Below are positions 62,801 through 64,000 of a stretch of DNA of 64,000 nt, one piece after another. Below the pieces are notes generated by a model, which saw nothing but the letters and a program-made list of their open reading frames with translations, searched no databases and was not told where the DNA came from. This DNA comes from Segetibacter sp. 3557_3. Its GTDB lineage: Bacteria; Bacteroidota; Bacteroidia; Chitinophagales; Chitinophagaceae. The number at the start of each line of letters is the position of its first letter. Position 1 is the stretch's first letter. A program made the translations under genes and the position numbers. Location: NCBI RefSeq assembly GCF_004354985.1, contig NZ_SMSK01000001.1, positions 620,001 through 684,000 of the forward strand, given 5' to 3'.

Positions 62801-63070
62801 CTGAGTACCATCGGCAGAAACCTGTTGTTCGGCGAAACCGACACCAGAAATTAAAAGGGTTGCTCTACCATTAAGGGGTATTGTAAAGGTACCGTCATCC
62901 TTGGACACAACACCAGTTGTGGTCCCTTTGACGTTGATGGAAGCACCTGCTACCGGGCTGCCATCCGGTTGCCGTATCTTACCCTGTACCTGCCTCGTTT
63001 GGGCAGCGAGTGACCCGGTAAAAAGATGAGCGGTAAGCAAAATCAGGAGCACGACTACGGCTTTTCTCAT
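59858..63070 (-). CDS. SusC/RagA-type TonB-linked outer-membrane transporter
   Basis: 1070 residues: signal peptide, carboxypeptidase-regulatory domain (about 28-95, VQGKIRQPDGSPVAGASINVKG), TonB box DEVVVTAFG (about 104-112), plug domain (GLQITQGNGIGGSVNVVIRGAKS, ALYGSRAANGVIMITTKK) and a 22-strand barrel ending RSIGINVKLKF. DVDGDGTPD at residues 296-304 forms a possible calcium loop early in the barrel region. It pairs with the SusD-like protein 9 bases downstream to import a ligand with TonB energy. No FecR/sigma regulator adjoins. Substrate unknown. Confidence 0.96.
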   Translation of the reverse strand: MRKAVVVLLILLTAHLFTGSLAAQTRQVQGKIRQPDGSPVAGASINVKGTTTGVVSKDDGTFTIPLNGRATLLISGVGFAEQQVSADGTQPIDVVLQKSDKQLDEVVVTAFGIRREKNTLPYAAQTISGEEVNKTRISNLASGLSGKISGLQITQGNGIGGSVNVVIRGAKSLTGNNQALFVVDGVPVDNTNKNTNGQRTGAGGYDYGNAAADINPDDIQSINVLKGAAASALYGSRAANGVIMITTKKARSGLGVTVNSGTIIGMIDPSTFVKYQKEYGAGRSDPYDRNGFLLADVDGDGTPDPIVPTFAPRSWGPRFDPNLMVYHWDAFDPASPNYKKAKPWVAPANGPETFYQTSVSTNNSVYMDGMTDKGSFKLGYTRNDERGVVPNSRVLKNILNFGSTYKLTDKLTASALVNFSKVDGKGRYGTGYDGGRNVNVTLRQFGQVNVDMQEQKDAYFRNRKNITWNWSDPKTPAGIFPAFYNNMYWTVYENYETDTRTRTFGNVSLNYTITDWLNILGRVSVDTYNENQEERTAFGSIGVSGYNRVDRSYSETNYDLLATVDREITKDLKFNGLAGINIRRNSLRSVASATSGGLIVPGLYYIGNSRGTISAPTEANQPKAVDGYFAGATFSYKNLLTLDGTIRRDRSSTLPENANAYNYYAISGSWVFSQHLTNVNWLSSGKLRANYATVGSDAPWGSVKDVYDQPNPVGSTLLFSLPNTQNNVNLRPEQTKSKELGLEMAFLRNRIGFDASYYHTNTVDQIIGVAVSTGTGFSNKNINAGNVENKGIELSIYGSPISGKNFSWNINANFTRNRNKVLSLYSDSKNLQLGSFQGGVSLNASLGQPYGILQSTTFERLNGQRLVNANGLYVLSTTTSNVIGDVNPDWIGGISNAFRYKNVSFSFLVDVRKGGDLFSLDMYYGQASGILPESVGLNDLGNPKRNTVAEGGGVILEGVTADGKPNTKRVQINSNNSYVLPQSEFVYDASYVKLREASLSYTVPAKALNSIRRYVKGIDVALIGRNLWLIHKNVPYADPEENLSSGNVQGYQSGAYPTSRSIGINVKLKF

Positions 63071-63612
63071 GGCGATGGTTTTTTAGATTGTTGGAAAACT
63101 GGCAATAACAAATGCTTTCTGCAATGTTAAACCCAGGTGGAAGTAATCGTTTAAATACCGTTGGAAGAAATTACAGGATGAACAGCCAGAAGGACCAATG
63201 ATAATTCAGCTAAAGTTCCCGATAAGTACGAACCGGTAATACGTAGATATTATCTACAAGTCAACCGATATTAACATGTGTTTATCCCGCAATTCCACTA
63301 TAATTTACAACAATTCACATGAAACCAAGGCAAGAAGAGCAACCTATTTATCAAATCCCGGAAGTTTTCGAGCATAGCACACAGGCAGTTGGGCAGGTAC
63401 GATTAAAATGAAGGTAAAGTGGGTTGGAACAAATCATACAGACATGATTACGAAAAGGTGAATCCTGCTAAACAGGACTTTGAACCCAGTCGAATAAATG
63501 GGTAATTCAAGCCGGGCGAACATTTTTCTTAACCTGGCTAAGTGATTGCCGGACCAAAAAAAGAGGTTTTCTCAAGAGGTTGCCTTTTAACGGGGCTGCC
63601 AAACTTAGGACT
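63071..63612. other. Upstream region of the susC-susD operon
   Basis: About 540 bases between the DUF4130 gene and susC, both on the minus strand. No gene, anti-sigma pair or clear promoter seen. Confidence 0.45.
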
Positions 63613-64000
63613 TTATTGCACTTGTTTTTCCGTAAGGTATTTCCAATACCGGCGCGGCATGTGTTGGAGGTGAAGCTTTGTATTTTTTCTCGCCACGATA
63701 TTAACGCTGGTAAAATACTGCTGCCATAATTGTTGGTATAATTCTTCTTTCTCGTCGAAAACTGCCTGCAGGTTCTTCCCGCTCCCTGCTTCTTCAGAAA
63801 ACGATAGACTGACCGTTTCCACCGTATTGAGGTCATAATATATCCCGTATTTCCGGGTGCTGTCATAGATCAGCCATCGTTGATCGGCGTACCGCTCGCG
63901 GAAATGGTTTTGTAATAATGGGAGCACGTTGTAATCTGGTTGACAGATAGCATAATACAAGCCGTCGCCTGTTAACTGGAAACGAATAAACGCTTCCATC
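63613..64000 (-). CDS. DUF4130 (TIGR03915-type) protein, 5' part outside window
   Basis: About 129 codons of the C-terminal half are present and open to the window edge. The family pattern is clear: FIRFQLTGDGLYYAICQPDYNVLPLL, HFRERYADQRWLIYDSTRKYGIYYD, LWQQYFTSVNIVARKNTKLHLQHMPRRYWKYLTEK (all in segments). The Met near 63999 is internal, because the family has an N-terminal half with a DGSFEG-like start. Members pair with a radical SAM protein and are thought, without proof, to act in DNA repair or modification. Partner genes would lie beyond the window. Confidence 0.88.
   Translation of the reverse strand, partial: MEAFIRFQLTGDGLYYAICQPDYNVLPLLQNHFRERYADQRWLIYDSTRKYGIYYDLNTVETVSLSFSEEAGSGKNLQAVFDEKEELYQQLWQQYFTSVNIVARKNTKLHLQHMPRRYWKYLTEKQVQ

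Noticed and set aside
63507-63866. 119-codon minus-strand frame overlapping the DUF4130 gene
   Set aside because: The other frame carries the full DUF4130 pattern; this one is its shadow.

Overview
The window is ordinary chromosomal sequence of a Bacteroidota bacterium, most likely a member of the Chitinophagaceae or a close relative. The signs are: a SusC/SusD pair, two proteins ending in type IX secretion (T9SS) sorting domains, beta-barrel proteins of the OMP_b-brl_3 type, start codons without Shine-Dalgarno sequences, and repeated matches to the Bacteroidota promoter form TTTG-N(about 20)-TAnnTTTG. The family assignment is inference; the phylum is well supported. I saw no tRNA or rRNA gene, CRISPR array, insertion sequence, integrase or prophage.

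Layout. 1-5.8 kb: the 3' part of a saccharopine dehydrogenase gene (minus) faces gyrA and a TPR protein gene (plus). 5.9-21.9 kb: a loosely packed accessory stretch with long gene-poor gaps. It holds membrane and secreted unknowns, a three-discoidin SGNH esterase, a small beta-barrel, a lone receiver protein, a GH43 arabinanase, a GC-rich repeat, a delta-60-repeat T9SS protein and a very large ThuA/PQQ-type dehydrogenase/PKD/cytochrome c lipoprotein. 21.9-26.4 kb: an ArsR-SRPBCC-DoxX-YdeI operon with a double palindrome at its promoter, an alpha/beta hydrolase, and a small protein with an MFS transporter. 26.4-38.4 kb: serA, rpmE2, yajQ, an outer-membrane receptor gene next to its own deleted paralogue, lgt, a bacilliredoxin, Hsp20, TraB/GumN, an NTF2-like protein and arginine decarboxylase.

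38.5-44.2 kb is the translation cluster thrS-infC-(mmcQ/yjbR)-rpmI-rplT (minus), with a DUF151 nuclease gene and ispE diverging from it. 44.2-52.8 kb has a second delta-60/T9SS protein, a lipoprotein, a membrane protein-histidine kinase-response regulator operon, bshB1 with a fatty acid desaturase, a DUF4294 protein and two overlapping tiny lipoprotein genes. 52.9-64 kb has ccmE-ccmF for cytochrome c maturation, small secreted and VOC proteins, a susC-susD-hydrolase operon and, at the edge, part of a DUF4130 protein.

Connections. The CcmE/CcmF pair would supply haem to c-type cytochromes such as the haem domain of the 1157-residue lipoprotein. BshB1 and the bacilliredoxin both imply bacillithiol as the low-molecular-weight thiol. 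GH43, the discoidin esterase and the SusCD set point to a life on polysaccharide or other polymer debris. The most useful leads are a CxxxY-type CcmE, a YjbR gene plus a switchable hairpin inside the L35/L20 operon, the receptor pseudogene made by an internal deletion, the paired operators before the ArsR operon, a Tyr replacing the usual His in Lgt, and the membrane protein that may act as sensor for a kinase lacking any input domain.
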